DNA of 7,852 nt from JANRKG01 sp033763635 (GTDB taxonomy: Bacteria > Cyanobacteriota > Cyanobacteriia > GCF-001939115). This document shows, one piece after another, positions 1-6,684 of this stretch (position 1 is the first letter of the stretch; every line of letters begins with the position of its first letter). A program made the position numbers and the translations under genes. A model generated the notes under the pieces. The model made no database searches. It had not been told where the DNA came from and worked only from the letters and a program-made list of their open reading frames with translations. Location of the stretch: positions 1 to 7,852 of the forward strand of contig JANRKG010000068.1 of assembly GCA_033763635.1 (NCBI GenBank), read 5' to 3'.

Positions 1-90
1 TTAGTTGCCTGTTTGCCCACCCTGTCTGATGTCGATCGTCCCGACGATTTGCCCATCTGGGACAGGGTGAGGGCATTACACCAACTCTGA
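1..90 (+). CDS. C-terminal end of a probable TIGR04282/DUF2064 glycosyltransferase (partial)
   Basis: Reading frame 1 is open from the first base to a TGA at 88-90 and gives 29 residues containing LPTLSDVDRPDDLPIW. The D-V-D-x-P-x-D-L signature preceded by LPxLxD is what I know from the C-terminus of the TIGR04282/DUF2064 family (GT-A-like transferases, also called rSAM/selenodomain-associated transferase 1), and nucleotidyltransferase-like folds often end this way. Only the tail is present, so the catalytic part, start and promoter lie outside the window. The gene converges on secA and its last 15 bp (76-90) overlap the secA 3' end. Family assignment is by motif recollection on a short fragment; it could instead be another MobA/CofC-like transferase, or an accidental open frame. 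Confidence 0.6.
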   Translation, partial: LVACLPTLSDVDRPDDLPIWDRVRALHQL

Positions 91-2862
91 CTGCTGGGGC
101 GCAGGGGCTTGAAGCTGAGGCTGGAACATGAAGAGGGAATAGACCACATCCCGACGAATATCAATCATCATTTCCAGGAACAACTCGTACCCTTCACTCT
201 TGTATTCGATCAAAGGATCTTTTTGTCCGTAGCCCCGTAACCCAACGGACTCCCGCAGGGCATCCATTTGTTGGAGGTGCTCCCGCCAGAGGGTGTCAAT
301 GCGTTGCAGGATGAAGAATCGTTCCGCCTGCCGCATCAAGCCCGGTTGAATCTGGTCAATCTGGGCTTCCTTCATGTCATAGGCAATCCGCACCTGTTCG
401 TGCAAGAAGGTTTTGATCTCGCTCACGGTCAAATCCTGAAGTTGCTCAGGTTGGAGATCCGACAACAGATTGACGAACTCCTTCACTTTGGAAACCAGCT
501 TGTCCAGTTCCCACTCTTCCGAAGGCAGGTCTGAATCCACGTAGGCATCCACAATGTCATTCATCGTGATCTCGGCGTAGCCAATCACCTGTTCTTTGAG
601 ATCCTGCCCTTCCAGTACCCGTCGCCGTTCTGCGTAGATAGCGCGGCGCTGGTTGTTCATCACCTCGTCATACTCAAACACCTGTTTCCGGATGTCGTAG
701 TAGTAGGTTTCAACCTTCTTCTGTGCCCCTTCCAGCGATCGAGTTAATAGTCCCGACTCAATCGGCATGTCTTCTTCCACCCGGAAGGCATTCATAAGGC
801 CAGCAACCCGATCGCCCCCAAAGATCCGCAACAGGTTGTCTTGCAGACTGAGGAAGAACTTGGTAGAGCCAGGGTCTCCCTGCCGACCCGCCCGACCCCG
901 TAACTGGTTGTCAATTCTGCGGGATTCATGGCGTTCTGTGCCGATGACATGCAGACCGCCCAGCTTGACGACTTCTTCATGTTCTGCGCTGGTGTATTGC
1001 TCGTACTCCATGCGAATGGTATTGTAGGCATCCCGGAGCTTCTGAATGACGGGATCATCTGTCGGAGCCTTTTCCGACGCAACCGCCACCTTGTCTTCTG
1101 CTTCCAGTTCAGACAAACTCTGAAACCCATACTGCTTTTCCGCAAAAGCAACCGCTTCCTTCAGGAGATTTTCCGCATCTTTCGACAGCTGGGTTGGGAA
1201 AATTTGAGGAGAGGCCCGCCAGGTTTTCACCTTTTTCCCCGGCGCAAATCCCTGCGCCGGAGGCCGATCGCTGAAGCTAACATCGGGCACACTAAACTCC
1301 CCTTCGTCTTCGGGTTGGACGATCCGGGGCATGAAATACTCCCGGATCTTGAGGCGGGCCATATAATCCGAGTTCCCACCCAAAATGATGTCCGTTCCCC
1401 GACCTGCCATGTTCGTAGCGATCGTCACGGCCTTCAACCGTCCGGCTTGAGCAATGATTTCCGATTCTCGTTCCACATTCTCCGGCTTCGCATTCAACAG
1501 GTTATGGGGAACCCCCACCTGTTGCAGGAGGGAAGACAGCAACTCGGACTTTTCGACGCTGGTGGTGCCAACGAGAATAGGCCGCCCGATTTCATGCAAT
1601 TCCTGACACTCTTTTGCGATCGCTTGCCACTTAGCCTCTTCTGTCTTGTAGACCACATCGGATAGGTCATACCGTCGAGAAGTCCGGTTCGTTGGAATGA
1701 TCGTGACTTCTAACTTGTAGATTTTTTCAAACTCTGCCTCTTCCGTTTTGGCAGTCCCCGTCATTCCCCCCAGTTTGGGATAGAGCAGGAAGAAATTTTG
1801 GTAGGTAATGGTCGCAAAAGTTTGGGTCTCTGGCTGGATTTCGACCCGTTCCTTAGCTTCGATCGCCTGATGTAACCCATCACTCCAGCGACGGCCTGGC
1901 ATCACCCGCCCCGTAAACTCGTCCACAATAATGACTTCATCGTTGCGGACAATGTAGTTCACATCTCGAATAAATAGTTCCTTAGCCTTGATCGCATTGA
2001 AAATGAAGTGCGCCCAGGGATCATCGGGATCAAACAGATCCGTCACTCCTAACAGCTTTTCTGCATCAATAAAGCCTTCATCCGTCATCAAGACATTGCG
2101 GGCCTTTTCATCGACTTCATAGTGGTTTTCCCGGTTCAGGGCTTCCGCCACCTCTGCCGCTTCTACATACTTTTCACTGGGGCGATCGACCAACCCAGAA
2201 ATGATCAGAGGAGTGCGGGCTTCATCGATCAGCACCGAGTCCACTTCGTCGATGATGCAGTAATTGAAAGGCCGTTGGACCACCTCAGCCATTGAGGTCG
2301 CCATATTATCCCGGAGGTAGTCAAACCCCAGTTCACTGTTCGTAGCGTAGGTAATGTCGCAGTTGTAGTTCCGTTTGCGCTCATCCGGCTGCATCTCGGA
2401 CTGAATCAACCCCACCGTCAACCCCAGGAAACGATGCACCTGTCCCATCCACTCAGCATCTCGACGGGCCAGGTAGTCATTCACGGTAACGATGTGAACA
2501 CCCTTCCCTGTCAAGGCATTTAAGTAGGCCGGAAGTGTGGATACGAGGGTTTTCCCCTCCCCTGTCTTCATCTCAGCGATTTGACCGCTATGCAGCACCA
2601 TGCCCCCCAACATCTGGACATCAAAGTGCCGCATCCCCAGAACCCGTCGCCCCGCTTCTCGAACCGCCGCAAAAGCTTCGGGCAGCAGTTCGTCCAGAGT
2701 TTCCCCTTTTTCCAGCCGTTGCTTAAACTCTGCGGTTTTTCCCCGTAGCTCCTGATCCGAGAGGGCTTGAAAGTCCTCTTCCAGCAGTTTAATTTCGCTC
2801 AGAAGGGGTTGATATTTCTTGAGCTTTCGTGTGTTGGGATCACCCAGCAAAGTTTTCAGCAT
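76..2862 (-). CDS. secA: Preprotein translocase ATPase SecA
   Basis: This is the ATP-driven motor that pushes unfolded preproteins through SecYEG; in cyanobacteria it serves both the plasma and thylakoid membranes. The 928 residues are full length. Visible in order: Walker A MKTGEGKT (98-105), the helicase-like YATNSELGFDYLRDNM (172-187), Walker B IIDEVDS (203-209), the preprotein cross-linking region (about 220-370) ending in MTGT (367-370), NBD2 with TNMAGRGTD (483-491) and GTERHESRRIDNQLRGRAGR (641-660), then the helical scaffold/wing with a two-helix-finger-like region to about 910. Between GGN (495-497) and GLHVIG (636-641) lies an insert of roughly 135 residues, far longer than in E. 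coli or Bacillus and typical of cyanobacterial and plastid SecA. There is no C-terminal Cys/His zinc motif, also usual for the group. ATG at 2862 lacks a strong Shine-Dalgarno sequence but matches the canonical N-terminus (MLKTLLGDPN). Confidence 0.98.
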   Translation of the reverse strand: MLKTLLGDPNTRKLKKYQPLLSEIKLLEEDFQALSDQELRGKTAEFKQRLEKGETLDELLPEAFAAVREAGRRVLGMRHFDVQMLGGMVLHSGQIAEMKTGEGKTLVSTLPAYLNALTGKGVHIVTVNDYLARRDAEWMGQVHRFLGLTVGLIQSEMQPDERKRNYNCDITYATNSELGFDYLRDNMATSMAEVVQRPFNYCIIDEVDSVLIDEARTPLIISGLVDRPSEKYVEAAEVAEALNRENHYEVDEKARNVLMTDEGFIDAEKLLGVTDLFDPDDPWAHFIFNAIKAKELFIRDVNYIVRNDEVIIVDEFTGRVMPGRRWSDGLHQAIEAKERVEIQPETQTFATITYQNFFLLYPKLGGMTGTAKTEEAEFEKIYKLEVTIIPTNRTSRRYDLSDVVYKTEEAKWQAIAKECQELHEIGRPILVGTTSVEKSELLSSLLQQVGVPHNLLNAKPENVERESEIIAQAGRLKAVTIATNMAGRGTDIILGGNSDYMARLKIREYFMPRIVQPEDEGEFSVPDVSFSDRPPAQGFAPGKKVKTWRASPQIFPTQLSKDAENLLKEAVAFAEKQYGFQSLSELEAEDKVAVASEKAPTDDPVIQKLRDAYNTIRMEYEQYTSAEHEEVVKLGGLHVIGTERHESRRIDNQLRGRAGRQGDPGSTKFFLSLQDNLLRIFGGDRVAGLMNAFRVEEDMPIESGLLTRSLEGAQKKVETYYYDIRKQVFEYDEVMNNQRRAIYAERRRVLEGQDLKEQVIGYAEITMNDIVDAYVDSDLPSEEWELDKLVSKVKEFVNLLSDLQPEQLQDLTVSEIKTFLHEQVRIAYDMKEAQIDQIQPGLMRQAERFFILQRIDTLWREHLQQMDALRESVGLRGYGQKDPLIEYKSEGYELFLEMMIDIRRDVVYSLFMFQPQLQAPAPQQSELV

Positions 2863-2984
2863 ATCCGACCGTAAAGTGTTTCCGATGACAGGCTACATCC
2901 AATCCTATCATTTTGACCCAATTCCGGCAGGAATGGGTGATGGGGAATGGGAATAGGTAAGAATACAAAACTAGATCTCGCTCA
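2863..2984. other. Spacer between cytochrome gene and secA with GAATGGG repeat
   Basis: This 122-bp spacer sits upstream of secA and downstream of the cytochrome gene. It holds two copies of GAATGGG (2931-2937 and 2945-2951) inside a G-rich GGAATGGG/GGGGAATGGG tract. I could not find a convincing -35/-10 pair or a hairpin plus T-run, so it is unclear whether secA has its own promoter here or is read through from the cytochrome gene. Confidence 0.4.
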
Positions 2985-3572
2985 CTAAGGCGCGTTTTCC
3001 CACTCAGCGGTCAAGCTTCGAAAATTGTACTGTTTGGCTCCCGGATGACAACTGATACAACCAGATAGCTGAAGCGATCGGGAGACCTTAACACGGGGAT
3101 GCAGGGCCGTGAAGTAGCGCGATCGACTGACCTGAAAAGGCATTTCCTCATCTTCTCTCAAAGTCCGTGAAAAGTTTCGGAGATATTGCCAGAGCAGTAA
3201 GCGAGTGGTGCTGTCCAGTGGTGTGATTTGGGTGGTGTAGTGACGAGGGGCATCCAGAAGGATTTGCCGCCAGGTTTCCGTAGGCAGAACTCCGGGGGGA
3301 ACGCCAATGTGACAGGTCGCACATCGTTCCAGATAAACCTCCTGGGCCAAGCGTAGCCCCCCTGGAACCACATCGGTCGTCCCAATGGGGGAAGTCGTTG
3401 TCGCTTGGGCCAGGACAGGATCAGAGGGGCGATCGGTGGCCCAGGCCAAGCCTCCGCCCAGGAGAATACACCAAACCAGGACCAGCAGGATGAGCACCAG
3501 GGGCGATCGGGGGCTCAAACGCTGCGGGCGACGACGGGACTCATTCGGTTGGGAGTTGGAGTAATGGGGCAT
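2985..3572 (-). CDS. DHC-type diheme cytochrome c, exported or membrane-anchored
   Basis: The product is an electron-transfer protein with two covalently bound c-type hemes; its partner is not known. From the ATG at 3572 it has 195 residues: a basic, Ser/Arg/Pro-rich N-terminus (1-23), one hydrophobic segment (about 24-45, ending AWA, which could be cleaved or kept as an anchor), then heme sites CATCH (84-88) and CISCH (172-176). The stretch VPPGVLPTETW after the first heme and the second CxxCH close to the C-terminus match the dihaem cytochrome c family (Pfam DHC) as I know it; H111 and H158 are candidate distal ligands (inference). An in-frame GTG at 3635 would add 21 residues, but ATG at 3572 puts the hydrophobic segment at a normal signal-sequence distance. 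There is no clear Shine-Dalgarno sequence. The gene is transcribed toward secA, 122 bp away, and diverges from the GNAT gene. Confidence 0.85.
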   Translation of the reverse strand: MPHYSNSQPNESRRRPQRLSPRSPLVLILLVLVWCILLGGGLAWATDRPSDPVLAQATTTSPIGTTDVVPGGLRLAQEVYLERCATCHIGVPPGVLPTETWRQILLDAPRHYTTQITPLDSTTRLLLWQYLRNFSRTLREDEEMPFQVSRSRYFTALHPRVKVSRSLQLSGCISCHPGAKQYNFRSLTAEWENAP

Positions 3573-3597
3573 GGTGATACCAGAAGAATCATGAAAT

Positions 3598-3632
3598 GGG
3601 GATAAACCCCTGTCAGGATAGAGAGCGACAGG
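3598..3632 (-). repeat. Two overlapping inverted repeats upstream of the cytochrome gene
   Basis: GGGG-ATAAA-CCCC (3598-3610) overlaps CCTGTC-N12-GACAGG (3609-3614 with 3627-3632). In a transcript of the minus strand the two stems would compete for the shared C/G bases. They lie 25-60 nt before the ATG at 3572. They may be an operator or a leader structure, or chance. Confidence 0.3.
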
Positions 3633-3737
3633 CACTATTCTTGAGTAGATGGAAACAGGGTTGGAAGGAGTCAGGATTCCAAAAGGTGTTGAATGAACAA
3701 GCTTCCAGTCAATCTATCTCAATTGTTGAATGTAATG

Positions 3738-3753
3738 ACGTTAGGGAACGTTA
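3738..3753 (+). promoter_or_regulatory. ACGTTA direct repeat at the GNAT start region
   Basis: ACGTTA occurs at 3738-3743 and again at 3748-3753, exactly 10 bp (one helical turn) apart and directly before the GNAT ATG at 3760. A TGTAAT hexamer at 3731-3736 resembles a -10 element, which would place the repeat over the transcription start. The 10-bp spacing of GTTA half-sites recalls HLR1 (RpaB) sites, but the rest of each half-site does not match well, so no regulator is named. Confidence 0.3.
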
Positions 3754-3759
3754 AGTACG

Positions 3760-4260
3760 ATGGATTGCAGTCACATTCAGTTCCAGATTCATGAATTTTC
3801 AACTCCCCAAGAGTGTGCTGCCCAGCTAGACCTGGAGCAATTGCAAGCCCTCTTTCAAGTCGCTGCATTTTGGGCGAGTGATCGCACGATCCCCGATATG
3901 GCAGTTGCGATCGCCCACAGCAAGCCTGTGGTTACGGTTTGGAACGGCAATTCCTTGATTGGATTTGCCCGTGCCACCTCCGATGGAGTTTACCGCGCTA
4001 CCGTTTGGGACGTGGTGATTCATCCAGATTACCAGGGAGCGGGGTTGGGTCGAAAACTGGTTCAGACGGTGTTGAGCCATCCCCATGTGTGCCGTGTGGA
4101 GCGAGTTTACTTAATGACCACAAATCAGCAGCCGTTTTACGAGCGCATTGGATTTCAGTACAATGCCAGTACCACAATGGTTTTATTGAATCGGGCTGAA
4201 GAGGCGATCGTTCCCAATCCCTATGCTGCGTCCAGCCTTACCAGCGGAATCGAACACTGA
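3760..4260 (+). CDS. GNAT-family N-acetyltransferase
   Basis: This gene is predicted to transfer an acetyl group from acetyl-CoA to an amine; the substrate cannot be read from the sequence. The 166 residues form a single compact GNAT domain. Motif A is WDVVIHPDYQGAGLGRKLV (83-101), with the acetyl-CoA pyrophosphate loop Q92-G-A-G95-L-G97. Motif B is near FYERIGF (126-132), where Y127 is in the usual position of the general acid. The WDV-xxxPxYQGxGLG wording is like that of cyanobacterial and plastid GNATs (the Ycf52/chloroplast GNAT type), from recollection. ATG at 3760 is the only Met near the N-terminus; GGGA at 3744-3747 is a weak, distant ribosome site. The gene is divergent from the cytochrome gene and convergent with the kinase-like gene, and its last 13 codons (tail after about residue 153, outside the conserved fold) overlap that gene. 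Confidence 0.9.
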   Translation: MDCSHIQFQIHEFSTPQECAAQLDLEQLQALFQVAAFWASDRTIPDMAVAIAHSKPVVTVWNGNSLIGFARATSDGVYRATVWDVVIHPDYQGAGLGRKLVQTVLSHPHVCRVERVYLMTTNQQPFYERIGFQYNASTTMVLLNRAEEAIVPNPYAASSLTSGIEH

Positions 4261-5009
4261 ATCCGGGTCAAGGGGGTGGGAACCTCAGCGGAGGCTTGAG
4301 AGGGAGAGGACAAAATCTCTAATTGGCCTCCCATACTATCCAGCACCATTTTATCTAGCATTAGACGCATCCCCGGTGAAAGGGTATTGGATGGTAGCAG
4401 GTCTGGCTTTGGAGTCATTTGTAATAAATCCAGATCCTCAGCCCAAAAACTTGCGGGTCGCTCATCCTCAATCCAAACATGGGCCATGCCTGTTTCTGAG
4501 GCAGGTCCTGCGGTGACACGTACCGTTCCCTCTTGCATTAAAGTCAGGGGAGTATCCACCAGACTCGTTAAAACCTGCTGGAGTCGCTTGGGATCAGCGA
4601 GAACAGACAGATCTGGCTCCAGTGGCTCAATGTGAAGTTGTAAATTTCGGTTTTGGGCCTGGAGATAGGTCAGACAATATACCTCATCCAGGGCATCTGA
4701 AAGGGAAGTGGGCTTGAGGGCTAACTGTTCCGTTCCCGACTGTACCTTGGCAACGTCTAAAATCTGGTCGATGATTTGCATTAACTTGAGAGACGACTCG
4801 TGGGCCTGTCGGATAAAAGCCCGTTCCTCTTCAGGGCTGTCACACAAATCATTCAAAATCAGTTGATGAACCCCGATCAAGCTATTGAGAGGCGATCGTA
4901 ATTCATGGGAGACCCGCGCCAGAAAGCCCGCCTTGAACTGCCCCAACTCGATCGCCATCTGGTATGCCAGGTGCAACTGCTGTAATAACGCCTGCGGGTC
5001 TTGCTCCAT
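4221..5009 (-). CDS. Small soluble histidine-kinase-like protein with degenerate ATPase domain
   Basis: From ATG at 5009 the product has 262 residues. There is no membrane segment and no room for a sensor domain beyond a short N-terminal helix (1-25). The HisKA dimerisation domain is clear: FLARVSHELRSPLNSLIG (29-46), with phospho-acceptor H35, followed by a second helix ending QILDVAKVQSG (82-92). The catalytic domain starts normally with ADPKRLQQVLTSL (138-150), but the N-box is TSLVDTPL (148-155) rather than an NxxxNA form, the D-x-G-x-G box reads EDERPA (181-186), and the G2 region is SPGMRLML (211-218). A GGQLEILSSPS strand (227-237) survives. ATP binding is therefore doubtful; a phosphatase, scaffold or phospho-relay role is inference. 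The gene lies 112 bp downstream of obgE on the same strand and overlaps the convergent GNAT gene by 40 bp. Conserved spelling outside the lost motifs argues against recent decay. Confidence 0.82.
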   Translation of the reverse strand: MEQDPQALLQQLHLAYQMAIELGQFKAGFLARVSHELRSPLNSLIGVHQLILNDLCDSPEEERAFIRQAHESSLKLMQIIDQILDVAKVQSGTEQLALKPTSLSDALDEVYCLTYLQAQNRNLQLHIEPLEPDLSVLADPKRLQQVLTSLVDTPLTLMQEGTVRVTAGPASETGMAHVWIEDERPASFWAEDLDLLQMTPKPDLLPSNTLSPGMRLMLDKMVLDSMGGQLEILSSPSQASAEVPTPLTRIQCSIPLVRLDAA

Positions 5010-5016
5010 TACCCTG

Positions 5017-5022
5017 CTCCTT
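5017..5022 (-). promoter_or_regulatory. Ribosome binding site deciding the kinase-like gene start
   Basis: On the minus strand AAGGAG sits 7 nt before the ATG at 5009, near-ideal spacing. An upstream in-frame GTG at 5078 also has a GAGGGGG (5083-5089) a few bases ahead and would add 23 residues, but that extension shows no family features. I prefer the ATG. Confidence 0.7.
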
Positions 5023-5121
5023 GAGAATGAGAATTCAGTGAATGCCAAATAAGCTTCATTTCTAAAGGAGGCCAACACGTTACCCCCTCTGTCTGTTTAG
5101 GAATTCATCAATTCACAATTC

Positions 5122-6186
5122 TCAGCCCAACACATAATTGGGTTCCGTTCCCAACGGACCATCTGGCTCTATTGCTTGTGCCTCGTCTGCATTTAATTCA
5201 TCTAAGATGCACCAAACTTCTTGCATCAGGGTCTCTAAGCCCTTTCTTGCTACCCCTGAAATCAGAAATACCTGGGTCTGGCTCATCTCTTGCAATTCAC
5301 GGGCCAGCGCATCTAAATCGCGATCCTCATCTACCGCATCAATTTTGTTGAGCACCAGAATTTGGGGGCGATCGGCTAACCCCCGCCCATAGGCAACCAG
5401 TTCTTGCTGAATCGTTTGGTAGGCAGCGATCGGATCTTCCGAAGTGGCATCCACTAGATGGAGCAGGAGGCGAGTGCGCTCAATGTGGCGCAGAAAATCA
5501 TGCCCCAGTCCTGCCCCCGTATGTGCCCCTTCAATCAGCCCTGGAATATCCGCAAACACGGTGCCATCCCCAGTGGGTTTGCGAACGACCCCCAGATTGG
5601 GGATCAGGGTTGTAAAAGGATAGTCGGCAATTTTGGGACGGGCTGCGGAGAGGACTGAAATCAGGGTGGACTTACCTGCATTGGGAAGGCCAATGATCCC
5701 CACTTCCGCCAATAGCTTGAGTTCCATCCGCAAAATGCGAAATTCTCCCAGCAACCCTGGCAGAGCATGTTCGGGGGCGCGGTTACGGTTGCTGAGAAAG
5801 TGCTTGTTGCCCAGCCCCCCTTTACCTCCCGCAGCCACACAAAGGGTTTGCCCCGGTGTTACTAAGTCCCCCAGCACTTCCCCAGTCTCCGCATCGTAGA
5901 TCATCGTGCCACAGGGAACTTCAATGAGGCGATCGTGCCCCGACGCACCCGTACAATTGTTGGGACCGCCTCGCTCTCCGTCTTCCGCCTTAAACAAGTG
6001 GTTGTAGCGAAAATCTAGGAGGGTTTGCAGGTTCGCAGTTGCGACCAGAATCACGGAACCTCCCCTCCCTCCATTCCCGCCAGCGGGTCCACCAGCCGGG
6101 ACATACTTTTCACGCCGGAAGGCCACCATTCCATCTCCACCTTTTCCGGCCTGCACCTGAATTTCTGCTTGATCAATAAACTGCAT
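5122..6186 (-). CDS. obgE: GTPase ObgE/CgtA
   Basis: Obg is an essential GTPase that binds the 50S ribosomal subunit and links ribosome assembly to stress and growth signals. The 354 residues comprise the glycine-rich Obg fold (1-158; e.g. GKGGDGMVAFRREKYVPAGG at 14-33 and GGKGGLGN at 120-127) and then the G domain. Its motifs are G1 GLPNAGKS (166-173), switch I YPFTT (189-193), G3 DIPG (213-216), G4 NKID (280-283) and G5 ISG (309-311). The protein stops after a short acidic tail, so the OCT domain seen in Bacillus-type Obg is absent, in keeping with other cyanobacterial versions. ATG at 6186 matches the conserved MQFIDxAxI start; AGG about 5 nt upstream is a weak ribosome site. No ribosomal protein genes (rplU, rpmA) sit upstream, unlike in many bacteria; instead there is a long non-coding spacer. 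Confidence 0.97.
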   Translation of the reverse strand: MQFIDQAEIQVQAGKGGDGMVAFRREKYVPAGGPAGGNGGRGGSVILVATANLQTLLDFRYNHLFKAEDGERGGPNNCTGASGHDRLIEVPCGTMIYDAETGEVLGDLVTPGQTLCVAAGGKGGLGNKHFLSNRNRAPEHALPGLLGEFRILRMELKLLAEVGIIGLPNAGKSTLISVLSAARPKIADYPFTTLIPNLGVVRKPTGDGTVFADIPGLIEGAHTGAGLGHDFLRHIERTRLLLHLVDATSEDPIAAYQTIQQELVAYGRGLADRPQILVLNKIDAVDEDRDLDALARELQEMSQTQVFLISGVARKGLETLMQEVWCILDELNADEAQAIEPDGPLGTEPNYVLG

Positions 6187-6320
6187 GAGAACCTGGGCAA
6201 CGCCCCCTCAAGTCTGTGATTCCTGACGCTATCCAGCCTAAATTTCTTTGATAGCCATTGCTCCATCATAGCGAGTTGCTCTCCCTTTCCAGCCATACAA
6301 TCCTTCGGGAGGCAATGATT

Positions 6321-6433
6321 TGAAACCAAAGTTTATTTCTTTATGAGTCTAAGGTCATTCAACTAAACGAACTGAGTGGGTTGAGAATGAGTTTTAATTA
6401 CATTGATTCACCGTTCAGTAAACTTTGGTTTCA
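6321..6433. repeat. Perfect 15-bp inverted repeat bracketing 113 bp
   Basis: TGAAACCAAAGTTTA at 6321-6335 has its exact reverse complement at 6419-6433. The pairing can extend inward by about two pairs (one G-U) and outward by TGA/TCA past a 2-nt bulge. The enclosed 83 bp hold a weaker pair (CATTCAAC at 6356-6363 with GTTGAGAATG nearby). No transposase and no clear target-site duplication flank it. It could be a small RNA with a closing stem, a MITE-like remnant or an operator pair. Confidence 0.6.
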
Positions 6434-6473
6434 TCACGGGGATCACTCTCTAATTAGCCCTATATTAGTAATT

Positions 6474-6510
6474 GAAGTTAATAACTTCCTGGATTGAGGT
6501 TAACGACTTC
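6474..6510. repeat. Doublet of GARGTTAAYRACTTC near-palindromes
   Basis: GAAGTTAATAACTTC (6474-6488; 7-bp arms around one base) and GAGGTTAACGACTTC (6496-6510) differ at three positions and are spaced 22 bp start to start, about two helical turns. Both are followed by CCTGG or CCCTGG. This layout resembles paired binding sites for a dimeric regulator; the regulator is unknown. Confidence 0.5.
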
Positions 6511-6567
6511 CCTGGCAGATTAACAGCCAATTAGTTGTTGAGTTCACACTCGTTAAAAGGAGTAAAA

Positions 6568-6590
6568 AATCTGTCTTACTTAATCTGTCT
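6568..6590 (+). repeat. AATCTGTCT direct repeat
   Basis: AATCTGTCT occurs at 6568-6576 and 6582-6590 with a 5-bp spacer (14-bp period). An AAGGAG sequence lies just upstream (6557-6562) but no open frame follows it. Confidence 0.35.
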
Positions 6591-6684
6591 CGTTATTGAA
6601 AGCGGCACCTGGCTTTTATACTGATATTTCCTCAGTGATGACCAAAAGGAAGCAATGGCACGATTAAATAGAGAAATTTAGACG

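Noticed and set aside
15..74. CACCCTGTC / GACAGGGTG inverted repeat (18-26 with 61-69), with inner ATCGTC / GACGAT, just after the secA stop: possible terminator.
   Set aside because: No T-run follows on the minus strand, and the segment lies within an open plus-strand frame that looks like a real protein tail. It may still form a structure, but I do not call it a terminator.
928..1665. 245-codon open frame on the plus strand inside secA.
   Set aside because: Fully antisense to well-conserved SecA coding sequence; the translation is low in recognisable motifs and looks like a shadow frame.
4223..4516. 97-codon plus-strand open frame opposite the kinase-like gene.
   Set aside because: Antisense to a recognised protein and without motifs; shadow frame.
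6265..6270. TATGAT on the minus strand as a -10 for obgE.
   Set aside because: A good -10 match, but no acceptable -35 at 16-18 bp; not strong enough to list as a promoter.
6051..6329. 92-codon minus-strand open frame ahead of and overlapping the obgE start.
   Set aside because: It overlaps the conserved obgE N-terminus by more than 130 bp in another frame, and the translation has no recognisable features.
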